From Favolaschia claudopus (taxonomy: Eukaryota > Basidiomycota > Agaricomycetes > Agaricales > Mycenaceae): a stretch of DNA of 64,000 bases. How positions within the stretch are numbered: position 1 is the stretch's first letter; every line of letters starts with the position of its first letter. The stretch spans positions 1,054,001 through 1,118,000 of the forward strand of contig JAWWNJ010000022.1 of NCBI GenBank assembly GCA_037176885.1. The letters run 5' to 3'. The notes beneath the pieces were generated by a model, which did no database searches, was not told the origin of the DNA, and saw only the letters and a program-made list of their open reading frames with translations. Positions 46,101 to 58,556 of the stretch are shown in pieces. The translations under genes were made by a program, and so were the position numbers.

Positions 46101-49100
46101 TCAGCGCACTGTGAACATATGCATCCGCCACTCCTCATTACCTTTGACATCCGGTTTCACAACCCGCTCTATAGGATCAATCTGTCTTTCCTTGGCTCTG
46201 TCCTCCATTCTTTGAGCCCACGAAAGCTGAACGTTTTCATCTTCCACAGACTTCGCCCATATTTCATCCACCGTCTCTACAAACTCTTGCTCGAATTCTG
46301 CCAGCTCAGTTTGCAAGGAGCGACCCTCCGCGTCGTGCTCCGGTGTAAACTGAGAAAGATGGGGCAAGAGCTGCCGTGCATCAGCTAAACATGGTCGAGA
46401 GAGTCAGCAGGTGTTCTGAATTGAGAACGAGGATCGCACCTTGGGTTGCTTGGAATTTTCCAACAAGCTTAGTGACAGATTTGAGTAAGTACTCTTCCTC
46501 GTCCACAGTGCCCTTTCGCCCTGCATTGCGCTCGATCTTCCGCTTAGAGCGCGAAGACCGCCTGGAGATTGTAAGATGCGAACTTGTGACGAAGACGATA
46601 GCTCTCACTTGGACGACTTGGACATCGACGTAGGTGCTACGGTATATCGGGTGAACGCCGTAGCAGGCATAGACACGTCTGTCATAACGTCCACATTGTG
46701 GAGATTGGTATCCTCAGCCAGACCGTAGAATGTTTCTGAAACAAGTCAGAGAGGCATATTGGAGGACATATCACCGAATCCTGACCGGGTTCTTCAATTT
46801 TCTTCACACGAAGCTCACGGATACGAAGAAGCTGCTTCCTCAGTTGTTCCTTCATCTCGCTGATATCTTCGGATATCTGGGCCCGACTTTCGAGCGCACC
46901 AGGATGAATAACCTCCTCCAAGAGTGTAGTAGAACCTGTGAGAGTTACCTGGCGCAAAGTCAGGAACTGACTACAGGATTGAGAATGCATACTTACTATT
47001 CGACGAGCTTCCGAAAAGCTGTTGCCTTGAACAAGAGCGATAACAGCTTCTCGCACATCTTTCGCATAATCCAGCAGAACACGAGCAGCCTCGGAATGCC
47101 GCTTCTTGGATGCGAGATCCTCTGACGATACCCTAGTATCAGGATCTCAAGAGGTAACCATACAGCAAGACAGACCTGCAACGCGATAGCTCATTGTCGA
47201 GATATCGTCCGGAGACGCCCCTGTGCGCTGAGCCATGTCGAACAGCTCTTGCCAGTCGAGTGCCTTCTCGTACGCGACCATCGCCTTCGAAACAGCACCA
47301 GCCTGGATGAAGACTAGCATAATTCCACTCGTAAGAGGTTGTGCATGAGAACCAGCAAGGACTTGCCCGATGCAGCCTGGCGGAAATCTCGACGCTCAAA
47401 CAACCAGTCTCCGTAAATTTCCAAGATATTCTGAGTGATCCTGTCAATGTGCGAAGCCCAGCAACGATAGAGCCACTGACGCTATATTGGTCCGTATCTC
47501 TCCATATTGAAATCGCCAGTTCGTACAACCGGTGCTGTTCGATGTAGGCCAGAGCTTCCGTGAAGTAATTCGATCCTTGAGGGGAAGCAAAGGTTACCCC
47601 GAGACAGCGCGCAACTCTCAACAACTCACCAGCAAGACTAAGGTTCTTCAAAGCTTTGTCATGCCGCTTTAGATGATCATCTATCCGGAACCTTTGATAG
47701 TCTTTTTCCAACGTCCTAAGCTCTCTTAAGAACGGAAGGTACTCCCGAGGATCCTGCATTCAATCAGTCGAAATACGAGACGATCCAGGAAGCCGACCTT
47801 TTGAGCATACTGCGCTATCATGAGCACTAAGGAGAAGTCATACATCCCTAGAGCAATATCGAAGAGGGAATCGGCATCAACCAAAAATATGATGTATTTG
47901 ACAGCCTCTTCGACGAGGTCAGGGTTGGACTCTGCTTGCATGTTAGAACACACAGGGTCGGTAGGAGAAAAAGCACCTCGTAATTGTAGCAGGAGTGCCA
48001 ACCCAGCTTCTGGGTCTGGCGGGCTTTTGACCATGTACGCCGTGAGGATAGAATTGACATATTTCGTCAAATCTTTTCGCTCTAGTTCTACGCGCAGAGT
48101 ATCGCAAAGTGATGCGATTCGATCAGCGCTTTGTTTTCCTTGTCTATGAACTATCAGTACGCAGAATGCAAGTTGGAAATGGTGTCGACCCACCCAACAC
48201 TCGTCAAGAAAAGATTGATGTGATCCACTTCATGCACCTGCTCGATGAATTGCGAGATATTTTCTAGGAACGAGACGTGATTGTGCTCGACCAGAACGTT
48301 GAGGTCGATTCGATGCTTCCTGCAAGATAGGAAAGCTTTTCGATATTGCCGCCTACAAGGTTTGAGCAACGATGTCCGCAACAGCTAAACCAGCTGAAAC
48401 ATACGCGTCTAGATCTTGCCGAACGACTTCCATGACGAAAGGTCGAGGATTGATTGTTTCAAGATTTCCGCGGGGCATTTGTAGTACCAGACTCATGGCA
48501 CTGGATACACCTACAACTATGCGTGACCCTCTCTCAACCCGTCGTTTCTCCCAGGTGCTTGGAATGGTTTCACCGGCATTAGGGGACAGAAGGGAAGGTA
48601 AAGAGGAGAGAGGGGCAAACGTGGCTTCATGCGCGCTCGTTGTGAAAACAAGGAAACCAGAGGCAACAGTGAAAGAGTTGACGTTAGACGCCACGGTATA
48701 GGGTGCCTCCGAGCGTGCGGTCACGAATAACTTCCCAGAACTAGCCAGTCCAATGTACAACGATGAGGGGTTGTCGTTATCGTTGGAAACCTCTGAATTC
48801 TGTGCAAGGAAACAGAACTCGGGGAACAAGGTGATCTCGGCAGTGGAGGCAGCTTGAACATGAAATATGCGCCCTACAGCGTTTTGCCATACTGGAGTGG
48901 CGCCCGCGGTCTGAATCAATCGCCCGCTCCGTGACGGCATCGAAACCTCGGTACACTGCTGAGCGTCACCAAGACGCACGATACTGACGACTTCCTCGTC
49001 GTCCTGTGAGCTCCCTAGCAGATGCAAAACGTCGGTAGCTTGTGGGAGAACCACCTGTCGTTGCCGAATACGATCTGACCCGACAGTGCCAGCGAATGTC

Positions 49101-51018
49101 CGAGACGGGTCCATTATCTTCCCAGGTCCAGGTGTCAACCGTGTTTTGAGATCCCAAACCTCCAAGTATCCAGACTCCCACAATACCGCGAGCGTGTCCG
49201 AAGACGGCGAAAAACTCATGTGAACAGGCGGGGAAGAAGTAGGTGCGGATTTTAAAGATAGTTGATAGGATGACATCGGGGGCGGAACATTCTGCGACCG
49301 AAATGGGGTCAGTAGAATCTTAGCTATAGCCGATGTCAGCCAAAATATCGCGTTCAGACAGAAAACATACAGCCATCGAGCACAGCGACAGTGCCAGAAT
49401 CATTCGGGGGAAGCGTCGGCGAGACACAAGTATCCCATGAATATATTCTCCGTATGATCTGGGCTGGACCTGGTTAAGGATTTGGCGCAACAGCGTATCA
49501 AATATGAACTAACATGTTGTGGTCAGTATGACATGGAGCGCCTCTTCAGGATGAAATTCCACTGAGGTGAACCTGCCAGGACCAGACGAGGAAGATGGAG
49601 CTGCCGTTTCATGCTTTAGGTACCTGAGTAATGTTAGATTGCTTGTGACCGGAAACCAGATAACTTACCAATGATAATTACCCGTCGTCCAAAGCTGGAC
49701 TAGCCAGGATGTGAAATTCGGCACAGTAGGAATAGGGGGGGAACCTCACATATATCGCCCTCGTCTTTCTCGACCCAAAGACCAAGGACATTAGAGTCAG
49801 AGCTCCAAAGCGCGTCTTTTACTTTGTAACCCCACTTTCGACCGTCTGCTCGAGCACCTGGTCCGATCGACAGATCATCAACTCGAATACCAAATTCGCC
49901 ATGCCGCAGCCCATTTCGCTCAAAGAAAACGACATCGTGTCGGCCTTCCTTCCCGGCACCACCGCCTTCAAATCCGAACCGTTGTGTACTGGCGATGAGG
50001 TTTCCCGTCGGCCGCCAGGCCATTGCATGCTCGAGCCCAGGGACAGCCTCAGAGGTGGATTGGAGTGCAGCTTGTCGATCGTAGACGCGAAGCGTACGAT
50101 GTCTTGGTGAAGTGGAAGTCGGGGAAAGCGAGGAAACGATGAAGAACGCGCCGTCGCCTCTCCAGCTTATCCGGGGCATCCCATCGTCGTCTGGGCTCGC
50201 GCCTACAAGTTTCTGAGTGGGCGCCTGAGCTGCCGCCTTGCCCAGCGAGCCGTGAAACTGTGTCTGCTTCGAACCCCAGCCCACGTTGATAGGTGCGTCT
50301 GATTGCGAAATCAGAGAAACGTATAAGGTTCATAGAAAGTATAAAGACCTTCGCCAAAATCGGTTGTGAAGATCGGGGTATCAGAAAGGACGTCGAAAGT
50401 GGAGGTCATGAGAATTAGCTTTTCCTCCCCTGGCCAGAACAGTCAAAATTTGGACCAGGTGCGCCGAGAAAGTTATTTGACCGGTCACTATAGCCAGGAG
50501 GGAATCATCGGGGCTCCAAGCAGCTGCCATGATTCCAGACTCGATGGTGCCCTCGACTTCGGGCTGCCTCCATGAGTTCAACCACAGACTAGGAGCGTCA
50601 AAACGGACTAACATACGTACCGGCGAGTCTTCCTCCTCGATTGAAATCGTAGTGATGTCACCGCCGCACATAATTGCAACCAGACGCCTGGACTCTGCCA
50701 GAACTCGCAAATTGACGACTTGATTCAAGGAACGGTCGGTCGAAGCTTTCGTGATGAACATGCTGGTGTTCGTCGGCGGGTTACCCTGGCTTACATTCAA
50801 ACATTTGCGCCGGCTTTTACATGCGACTATACGCCTACCTTTACCGCACCGAATTCACTCGCTGACGCGATTTTCCATATCTTGACCTCAATTTCGTCTG
50901 AAGTGTTGCTCTCGGAGGTAGCATAGAGCGCATCTTCATCGAGATCGATAGCCATGCGCGATACACATGTATCAGGAATGGGAGTAATGAGTTCTGCGGC
51001 GAGCGATAGATTCCGCAT
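46101..51018 (-). CDS. ELP1: Elongator complex protein 1 (ELP1/IKAP)
   Basis: Largest scaffold subunit of Elongator, which builds the cm5U34 modification at the tRNA wobble position. Start ATG at 51016-51018 (MRNLSLAAELITPIPDTCV), the usual MRNL start. The N-terminal WD40 half shows SGIMAAAWSPDDSLLAIVTG, VGWGSKQTQFHGSLGK, PRISWRGDGAFFIVSSL, HDVVFFERNGLRHGEFGI and VQLWTTGNYHWYLKHE-like exons. The C-terminal helical half shows HRIDLNVLVEHNHVSFLENI, YVNSILTAYMVKSPPDPEAG, YDFSLVLMIAQYAQKDPREY, LPFLRELRTLEKDYQRFRID and HLKRHDKALKNLSLAG, then the basic region (RSSRSKRKIERNAGRKG) that binds tRNA in yeast. It ends after DPIERVVKPDVKGNEEWRM at the stop 46101-46103. More than a dozen introns; not all borders were fixed. 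Confidence 0.93.
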
Positions 51019-51160
51019 CGCGTCCCAGTCGCGGTTCGAGTCGAGCGCAAATTGAAATTGGGTGTTTGTAAGGTGTTTGGCTCTTTTGAAATCTGATGCT
51101 AAACTTGATCTTTTCGTTTACCACATCCACTCATCGCGCGCCCAAGGTACCACTATCGTA
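51019..51160. promoter_or_regulatory. Bidirectional promoter of ELP1 and EFG1
   Basis: Only 142 bp lie between the two divergent start codons, so the genes must share or overlap their core promoters and 5' UTRs. No motif is certain by eye. Confidence 0.6.
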
Positions 51161-52061
51161 ATGGGGCCAGTAAGAACGAAACAAGCACGTAAAGAGAGCT
51201 CTACAGCCAATTCTGCTCTAGCCGGTCCTTCGAAATTTGAACAGAGACGACCAAAAAAATCAAGCCAGGACACAACCGGCACACTTGGGATACAGAAGAT
51301 TAAATCGGCTCTCAGACAGACGCGAAGGCTGCTCTCTAAAGTTCTACCGGTCTCATTATTGGTGGTGTAACGTGTTTTGACTGGGCATGGCAGGATAATC
51401 TCACTCTGGATGTTCGAGTCGAAACGGAACGGAGGTTGAAGGCGCTTGAAGGGGACCTTAGTGTGGCAGAGGTTGGAAAGAAAGAACGCACACTAGCAGT
51501 GAGGTATCATAGCGTAAAATTCTTCGGTGCGTAGCGTCTCTCATTTTGTATGCTCGAACACTGACCCTCCATAGAACGACAAAAGGTCAGCCGAAAGCTG
51601 GATCAAATTAAGAAGAAATTATCAGAGTCGGATATACCAGAGTTGCGGTCGGCTTTGCATGATTTGCGCGTAGACTTGAACTACACTATGGTCAAATTTT
51701 TCTCATCTTCGTCTACTGTTCTGACTTCATGTCATAACAGCATTATCCCAAGATGAAAAAGTACATATCTCTATTCCCTCCTGAGCTGCGAAATGGCGAA
51801 ACACAAGAACCCGCGCTTGATTCTGGGAGAGAAGAAATACGCGCCTGGATTCGGTCACAAATGCAGAGCGGCGAACTGCCATCAGAGCCAGAATTACATC
51901 TGGATTGGAAGAAGGACGGCGGAGTCGCGGATGCAAAATGGGGCGGGGAGAAGAAAGCCAGCAAGAAGACCCAATCAACGAAACAATCCGAGCCACAAGA
52001 AGATCCAGAGGACGAGTTCTTCGAGGATGATGACGAGGAGGAGAGCTCCGAAGATAGCTAA
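51161..52061 (+). CDS. EFG1: rRNA-processing protein EFG1
   Basis: Nucleolar factor for 18S rRNA maturation. ATG at 51161, stop at 52059-52061. After a basic N-terminus, GIQKIKSALRQTRRLLSK joins over an intron to DNLTLDVRVETERRLKALEG, then RYHSVKFFERQKVSRKLDQI, IPELRSALHDLRVDLNYIMH and YPKMKKYISLFPPE; this is the full EFG1 domain in order. The C-terminus is acidic (DEFFEDDDEEESSEDS). Short length and coiled, basic core agree with the family. It is divergent from ELP1. Confidence 0.92.
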
Positions 52062-53183
52062 TACTTTCTGTTCAGTGTCTGTGGTACGTGTGCGGGAGCG
52101 TGGACGTATATCATTCGGTTTAGTTAGTATGCGTGATGGAATCAGGGTTGCTTTGTGGCTGATATCTCTATGTTTGCTACGAGCGTACGCGTTTTTTTTT
52201 CCATATGCCTGTCGTCGCATCGCACTGACTTTTGTTTATATAGTTGGGGTTCTGGGGATTCATATGAAGTGATGAGGCCGAATATTCGCTGTAGAACCAG
52301 CAGCGCTAGGCGTGGGCATTGGCTCATCCAGGATGCTTGCATATAACGCTTCAGTTTCGCTCTGACATAGATGGTCTTCGCTGCACGACTTTTTTGCCCA
52401 CTCTTTCGAGCGAGAACTTGAAGAATTTAGTCGCGGACGCGGGTGCTTTGCAGGTCCCGTAAGCCGCTATAATTGGAGGGGTAGCGCCGCGTCCGACATG
52501 GTTGCTTAGAGTTCCGCAAGCACGCGACGCTGTTGACTGGAACCGCAGCCGTGACTGCTCCTCTGGCGCGCTGCATCAACCTCCATGATTTCATCGCCGT
52601 GGAGACTGATTACAGCTTCGCCTCGAGCGTTTTTCTTCCTTTGCGCCATCCTTACTCCCAGGAATCGTCGGCCCCGCTTATGAACGAATACTGTAGGTCA
52701 CATACTCCACAAGTCGTTCATTATGCAATTCCAAAGTCTGTCGCTAATCGACCGAGGTGCCCGGGACCCACAGCGATCGGATGTTGCCATCTCGTTCGAA
52801 TTCGGAGGAGGCCAGGTCGCCAAAATTCATACCTATGCTCCGGAATGAGCGCCGAACTATTCTATGCGCTCAATGCTTTTCGAGCCTAGCTCTACCGCCA
52901 CTAGTGACGCCTAGTGAGGGTATATAACACAAGACTACACAAGATGATTTTAGATGTTATGTTTTTTATCCTTGCAACCTTCCGGATTCCCGAACGGCAA
53001 AGTACCCGCTCGACGAGAGCTCCACTGAAATCACAAATTGAGTTCACGTTGATCTTCACGATTTTCAGGGAGAAGAACTCTTCTTTTTGAATGCATCCGT
53101 CGCTTCCCTCGCAGCTTATTCCGCTCTCAGGCACAATGAGCAGTTAGTTGGGAGCAATCACTGGAAGGGGAAGGATGATGATC
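52062..53183. other. Intergenic region, 1.1 kb
   Basis: Between EFG1 and the polytopic membrane protein gene, both on the plus strand. It should contain the EFG1 3' end and the promoter of the next gene, possibly also an unresolved first exon of it. Open frames are short and show no domain. Confidence 0.45.
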
Positions 53184-55500
53184 ATGGGACGTTTTACGTA
53201 CAGCTGTATTGCCGTTTATGGATTTGGTACTCTCTGCTTTGCTCTACGACGACCAAAACTCGAAACTGGCTTCCCTTAACGTCCTGTGGATAGGGCTATC
53301 CCCTTCATGAGCAGCGGTTCTTCTTCAGCCTACCTCCTGTGGGCCCTCTTGTCTGTCTGCGTGCGTCAGCATCTCCGTCGAATCTCCGTTCTACCTCTCA
53401 CGCGCCGCTCTTGCGTCTCTCTCTTTCACCATCTTTCGTTTTCTATGCATTCTGTTGCTACAGTTCTTCTCTTTCATGCTCATCCATCTATGGAGCTACG
53501 ACAAGTTCAAGGTATCTGCAAAAATTCTGGCACGAGACAAGTAGTAACGGTTTTGTTTTGTTAGTGCCTTAGATGGGATTCAGGGCGGCAGCCTGGCGCT
53601 TTCAAGAGGGTCATGACGTGCGTATCCCGAAGACTTTTCTCGGTGGTCTGCTCATCAAAACTTGGTGGACCAGATACTCGTATTTCATGACGGTACCCCT
53701 ACTGCTGATATTCAGTGTAGCCTTGTCAGCCCTCAAATATCAAGAGGGTACGTTCTAATTCTGCTCCGAAAAGCAGTTAGTCACTGAGCTGGATTACAGG
53801 CTTGTTTGTGCTACCAGATGGAACCAGTGAGCCATTCTTCTTGTCTATTTCTTCTACCAGTTCTTACCACACGAACAGTCATGCCTCGACCATACGCGTT
53901 CTGGAAACCCAACCATCTCAGGTGGATTCTCCCTCTCTACTTCGTCCTCAGCATCGCTTGGTCTCTGGAATTGTGCGTCCCCTGTCTTCGGATCTACCGT
54001 ACCTCCTAAATCCTTGGCCAGAGTAACGCATCTTGAGGGTGACGCGACCGTTCATCTCCGTCGAAACCCGTTAACATTACTTTTCAGAGCTAACTTTCTG
54101 GTTATTCCTCCTGCATCAAGGGCCAAGAAAACGAGAATGGTTTCACTGCTGGGAGTTCCGAGCGTGGTATTTAGGCAAGTTCTCTCACAACATCATTGGT
54201 CAAGAACATAATCCCGCCTGCAGGAAGCATCGCAGCCATACTAGGCTTGCCGTTGACTGCGCTAATCAAGCGGGAGAACCTGGAAACCGTATGTTAACTC
54301 CGACCTATATGCGACGGTTTTTCAAATTGTTTTAGTGCGAGGCTTGGATTTTCGTCGCAGGCTCATCGGCCGGAACATTCACGACTATATGCTTCCTCTA
54401 TGTTCTTGCTCATTTTCCGAGGTTCATACGAAGTGTCAAGGCCGAGGGTGCCGAACCCGACGTTGTCGTCAGACTAGCAACTTTCTATAATCTTAACGTG
54501 AGGAAATTCTTCGTCGTTTAAAGTCGATTGCTGACAGCAAGACAGTTGATTCGGGTCGTTTTTGTACGCCAATACATTGTTACCCAAATGCTTCCGCTCA
54601 CCAGTGTCATCCAGCGATTCCTTTTCACAGTTCCTCTACTGACCTTCGCGTTGGATGGGTTGACCGATGAGTCATTTCTCATTGTTGGCAGCCCGTTCGT
54701 CTTCTTTCATTCAACTGCTATACTATATCACTCATTTACATCTTTACAGCTTTTGGGGAGGTATGTCCCACTTCAATATTGTGCCCCTCAATGTTGATTG
54801 GTGAGCGTTGCAGATATTCTACTCATGATGGGAGGTATCGGCTGTTTTGTCTCTTCCGCAATTACTATGCTTGTGAGTCCTTTGCGAGCCCAACCCAGCT
54901 CTACGCCTCTCTTCCTGACCTATTCTCAAGGTTTTCTTCCCCCGCTCCATGACATCCGAGGCCGGTTATAGAGCACACGCTCTCAGCCAGGCTTCCAAGG
55001 CTCAGCCTCAAGTCCCGAACGAACTCCCCGATTATGAACGACACGGCTCTCCGCTTCCATCCCCCAAATCCATGATGTCCGTCGAGCGGGCACGCATGAC
55101 CTCCTTCAACTTTCCACGGCCGGAGGGAGATCCGCACGCCCCTTTCGAGGACGATATTGAGGCCGGCCCGCAACACTACCATCAGCGGCCTCGCCCACCC
55201 TCTGGCTCTCCCTCGGACGACACGATGTGGGATGGGTCAACTCGCAAGCCCACCGCATCCACCTCTCAGGCCAGCCCAAACGAAAATTACAGAAATCAGA
55301 TGCCACTCTTTGTCGATGGCACGGCGATCTACATCGAAGACGTATCTCCCTCGCCGCCATACCCACTTGTTCATCCTTACGTGCGTATTTGTTTGTTCAT
55401 TTCGGTCTTGCTCTTGGTTCAGTCTTGGCTTACTCGGCAACTACAGGCTATGAATTTCACGTCACCCATTGACCTGCTGGAAGATAGCAGCGCATCATGA
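53184..55500 (+). CDS. Polytopic membrane protein, probably seven-helix, with long cytosolic tail
   Basis: Exons joined from about 53340 on give several hydrophobic helices: FFSFMLIHLW, then KCLRWDSGRQPGAFKRVMT as a basic loop, YFMTVPLLLIFSVALSAL, FWKPNHLRWILPLYFVLSIA, LTFWLFLLHQGPRKREWFHC, IGAILGLPLTALI, AWIFVAGSSAGTFTTICFLY, the loop RFIRSVKAEGAEPDVVVRLA, RVVFRFLFTVPLLTFALDG and DILLMMGGIGCFVSSAITML. A cytosolic tail of about 180 residues rich in Pro, Ser and charged residues ends EDSSAS at 55498-55500. The helix count and tail suggest a fungal receptor or sensor, but no STE3, cAMP-receptor or opsin motif is present. I recall similar proteins in other Agaricomycetes without a function. The first exon is unresolved; 53184 (ATG, MGRFTYSC) is a provisional start. 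Confidence 0.68.
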
Positions 55501-56405
55501 CACTTATGCTCTGTCGCCGTTGGGCTTAATAATTCGTAAAGTCCTCGTTCGGGTTGATTTGGTGTGGGCTCTCCGACTCCTAGGCTGCAGGATGCCCAGA
55601 TATCACCTCCCACTGCGGCACCGCAAACTTTGTGGTCGAATCCCCTCCCATGCCCGTGATACTCGGTGATGTGTGTGGCTCCTCATGCCATTCCTCCTGC
55701 CATCTACCGCCTCGCGCCCGTCCGCGGGCCAAGGCGTCTGCCTGTCTGTGTGCCTGGACATCATAGTCCTATATCCCCCCAAAGGACACGCAGCGCCGCC
55801 GTTACATATGCATATACCCTATGTATCGTGTAGTTCGCTCGCCTCTCGTCCCGTTCCTCTTCTCCATTGCTGGATTTATGATTGCTTACTTACTCTTTAT
55901 CTAACCAGCCAATGTTGTACAATCCATAATATGTAACTTTGTATCAGCTGTTTCCTCTCAAAAGTACTCGAGTATTATTATCGCACGAGGCGGATGGATG
56001 CGTTCTGTATGTAGTAGTGTTACAAGGTCTTTCTTTAGTGACTTGTATCTGTCTATATTATACTTGGTTTCCCTATCGCTACCTGCAGCATCGATGCACG
56101 ATGCTCAGGAGCAGGTCGGTCAATATGGCAACATCCGTGGTGCGTTCCCTACTTCCTGTACTCGTCATGAAATACTGATAAATCTGTTAGTGTTACTTTG
56201 ACCATTGAGACTCGGAGACGGAGCTGAAGTTATGATTGCTCTCAAGTTCACTCTAGACGATTGCCTTGGGCTTCGAACGATGAGTCAGTGACAGGACTCC
56301 AGACTCGGAATGCTCCCCAAAATGCGCTTCAATTTCAATGTTCAGTTCTACCTAGATGCGTCAGAAGCGACACAATGATCTAGGGCTTTGAATCTATCTT
56401 CCATC
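55501..56405. other. Convergent 3' region
   Basis: 900 bp between the stop codons of the polytopic protein gene and MFS copy B. Pyrimidine-rich with only short open frames; no gene is supported. Confidence 0.5.
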
Positions 56406-57995
56406 TCAATGACTCTCTACAGCCCTCCTCCTCAGTCTCTCTCCGAACATCCAAAGGAGGCCAGGTGCCGGCAAGGCAATGAACAATCCGCACAAGGCAA
56501 GCAGAGTATTCCCCCATCCATACCCCAATGCCTTGTACATCACTGGCGCAAACAATGGAAACAGGAACCCCGTGAGACTGGCAAGGAACTGGTTCGCCGC
56601 CAACGCACTGCTCGTATGCTCCGAATACACATCCATCACATACGCCTGCATCGGCATATCTGCGATCTGCGCACCGAACATATACACGAAAACGGCAGCG
56701 TCGATCGCCGCCCAATGGACGTGATACTGTGCAGCCCAGCCATAGACCAGCAGCCCGATGCCAATGAGCAGCCAGCCTGGGAAGGTCAGAAGCAGACGCG
56801 ATTCGGGGCGGGGAACGCCGTCCGGCGCGCGTTCGCGCATGCGGTGATAAATCATGTCCATGAGTGGTCCGCCGATTTGCGTGCCGGCCACTTCGCCGGC
56901 AGCGCAAGCGATGTAGTGCAGTCCGCTGAGCTCTGTGGGCTGTTTGTACTCCTCTGTCCATAGGGTAGCGAAGGAGGTGAAGACTAGATAGAGTACACCG
57001 AAACTGCAAGCCTGTATAACGGCGGTGACTTGAATGATGGGGTGCAATGCGAGGAGGCGGAGCGGTCGAGTGAGCGCGCGGGTGAGGGTGATGACGACGG
57101 ATTTGCAGTCCTTTGGGCGGTCATATGATGTGCGGTAGTTGAGATCCCCAGTCGATCGGCGCAGACGTTCAGCGCGTTTACGGAGAATCACTGGTGGATA
57201 GGTTTCATGGAAAGTACAGATCTCGACCACGAGCATGACAGCCTGAAATATTGAAGTGGACCAAAACATCCATCGCCAGGTGGTACGGGCGCTCATGATA
57301 CCGCCAACAATTGGGCCTTTGCGAGGAAGTTATTGGCAAGAACGAAACACAGAGGGAATTTTGCCTACCAACAGCGGCGCCCAGAAGTTGAATAAGCAGG
57401 TATAAACGCAGGGATTTACCTCGCTCCTCCGGCCGCCAAACCTGTTGCATTCTGTTCAGATGCGTCAATCGTGGGGGTCGAAGAAACCTACTTCGCCCAA
57501 AACCCCACCCGCAAGCGCAAAAATTGAGCTCGCGCCGAACCCAGCCAAAAATCGAGCAGCGATCAACAATTCTTTCGTCTTGGCGAAACCGCACAATAAA
57601 TTCCACAGGAGGAACCATGCATTAGATGCATGCAAGATAGTCTTACGGCCATGAATTTCGGATAATGAGCCAATAAATAGAGGACCAAAGGCTGTCGCGA
57701 GCAAGTAGATGGACAGTGCCATGGCAGCCTCGGTGCTGCTCATATGCAACTCGGCTTTGATGGTGGGGAGCGCTGGGGCAATGATTGTGCTAACCATGAT
57801 ACGACAGAAGCCAGTGGCCGAAAGAACATCTGTGACGATGAGTTTCTTGGAGCGTGGCCAATCTCTGGGGTTGGCGGGGTCGATGGGGTGGATGAAGCTG
57901 ACGAGGTACTGGTCTTCGTCGTGTTTAGCTGGTCGAGGTGGGATGGGCGTCATTTCTGTGTCTTCCGGAATGCGAGCACCATCGATAGTAGCCAT
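56406..57995 (-). CDS. MFS transporter, DHA1 drug/polyamine antiporter type (copy B)
   Basis: Inverted paralogue of the gene at 42.1-43.7 kb. Start ATG at 57993-57995 (MATIDGARIPEDTEMTPIPP), stop at 56406-56408, with the same two intron positions. Motifs match copy A almost residue for residue: FIHPIDPANPRDWPRSKKL, GFCRIMVSTIIAPALPTIK, GSLSEIHGRKTIL, GFGASSIFALAGGVLGE, GGIMSARTTWRWMFWS, TELSGLHYIACAAGEVAG and FGERLRRRAVESH. Differences are concentrated at the N-terminus, in extracellular-facing loops and in helix side chains (for example IHGRK for IYGRK in the loop 2-3 motif). Both copies look intact, so they are probably both functional, with possible divergence of substrate. Confidence 0.93.
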
Positions 57996-58556
57996 GGGAG
58001 AAAAACTAGACAGAGACTGCGCTCTGCTAGCCTTTGCTTCATCATGTTCATGGATGATCGCCGATAAGTCTCAGCCGATACGATATTCAAGTTTTGCGGG
58101 CACAGTAAATTCCTGCGACTCGCCAAGCCTTTCGTGCGTCACGCGTCATATTCCGTTTCGTTCTATGTTCATGCTGGTCGTTGGCTGGTCGTCTATCTGA
58201 AGCTGTATTCAGCAAGGAGGGCCATCGTAAACTCATACAGATTTTCCCATTCAATACCGAGTTCGACCGTTGCCGTGCCCAACTTGAATTTTGAAGCTCC
58301 GAGTCTGGACAATTCGAATCCAGATATGAGTGCGTTGCTACTTTGAATAGATGAGTTTTGAGTATTTGGGGACCTAAATGGCCGAGGATGACCGTCTTCC
58401 TTCAACCTGGTTCGAGTCCTTCATGAAAGTTTCAAGAAAAGAGTCTGCGACTTGACGGGCCGCATTCCGGACCGGACTAACATCGGACCGCCCAAACCCC
58501 AACATAAAAGGTCGACGCGAAGACCTGAAGTGTATACCCTTCCTTCTCCTGTAGCC
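57996..58556. promoter_or_regulatory. Divergent promoter of MFS copy B and aldo/keto reductase
   Basis: 560 bp between divergent start codons. It contains no gene. A sequence like a tRNA B box (GGTTCGAGTCC near 58409) is present but does not belong to a tRNA. Confidence 0.5.

Noticed and set aside
58379..58425. tRNA-like A and B boxes (TGGCCGAGGA and GGTTCGAGTCC)
   Set aside because: The boxes are only about 30 nt apart, too close for a tRNA, and no acceptor or anticodon stem can be paired around them.
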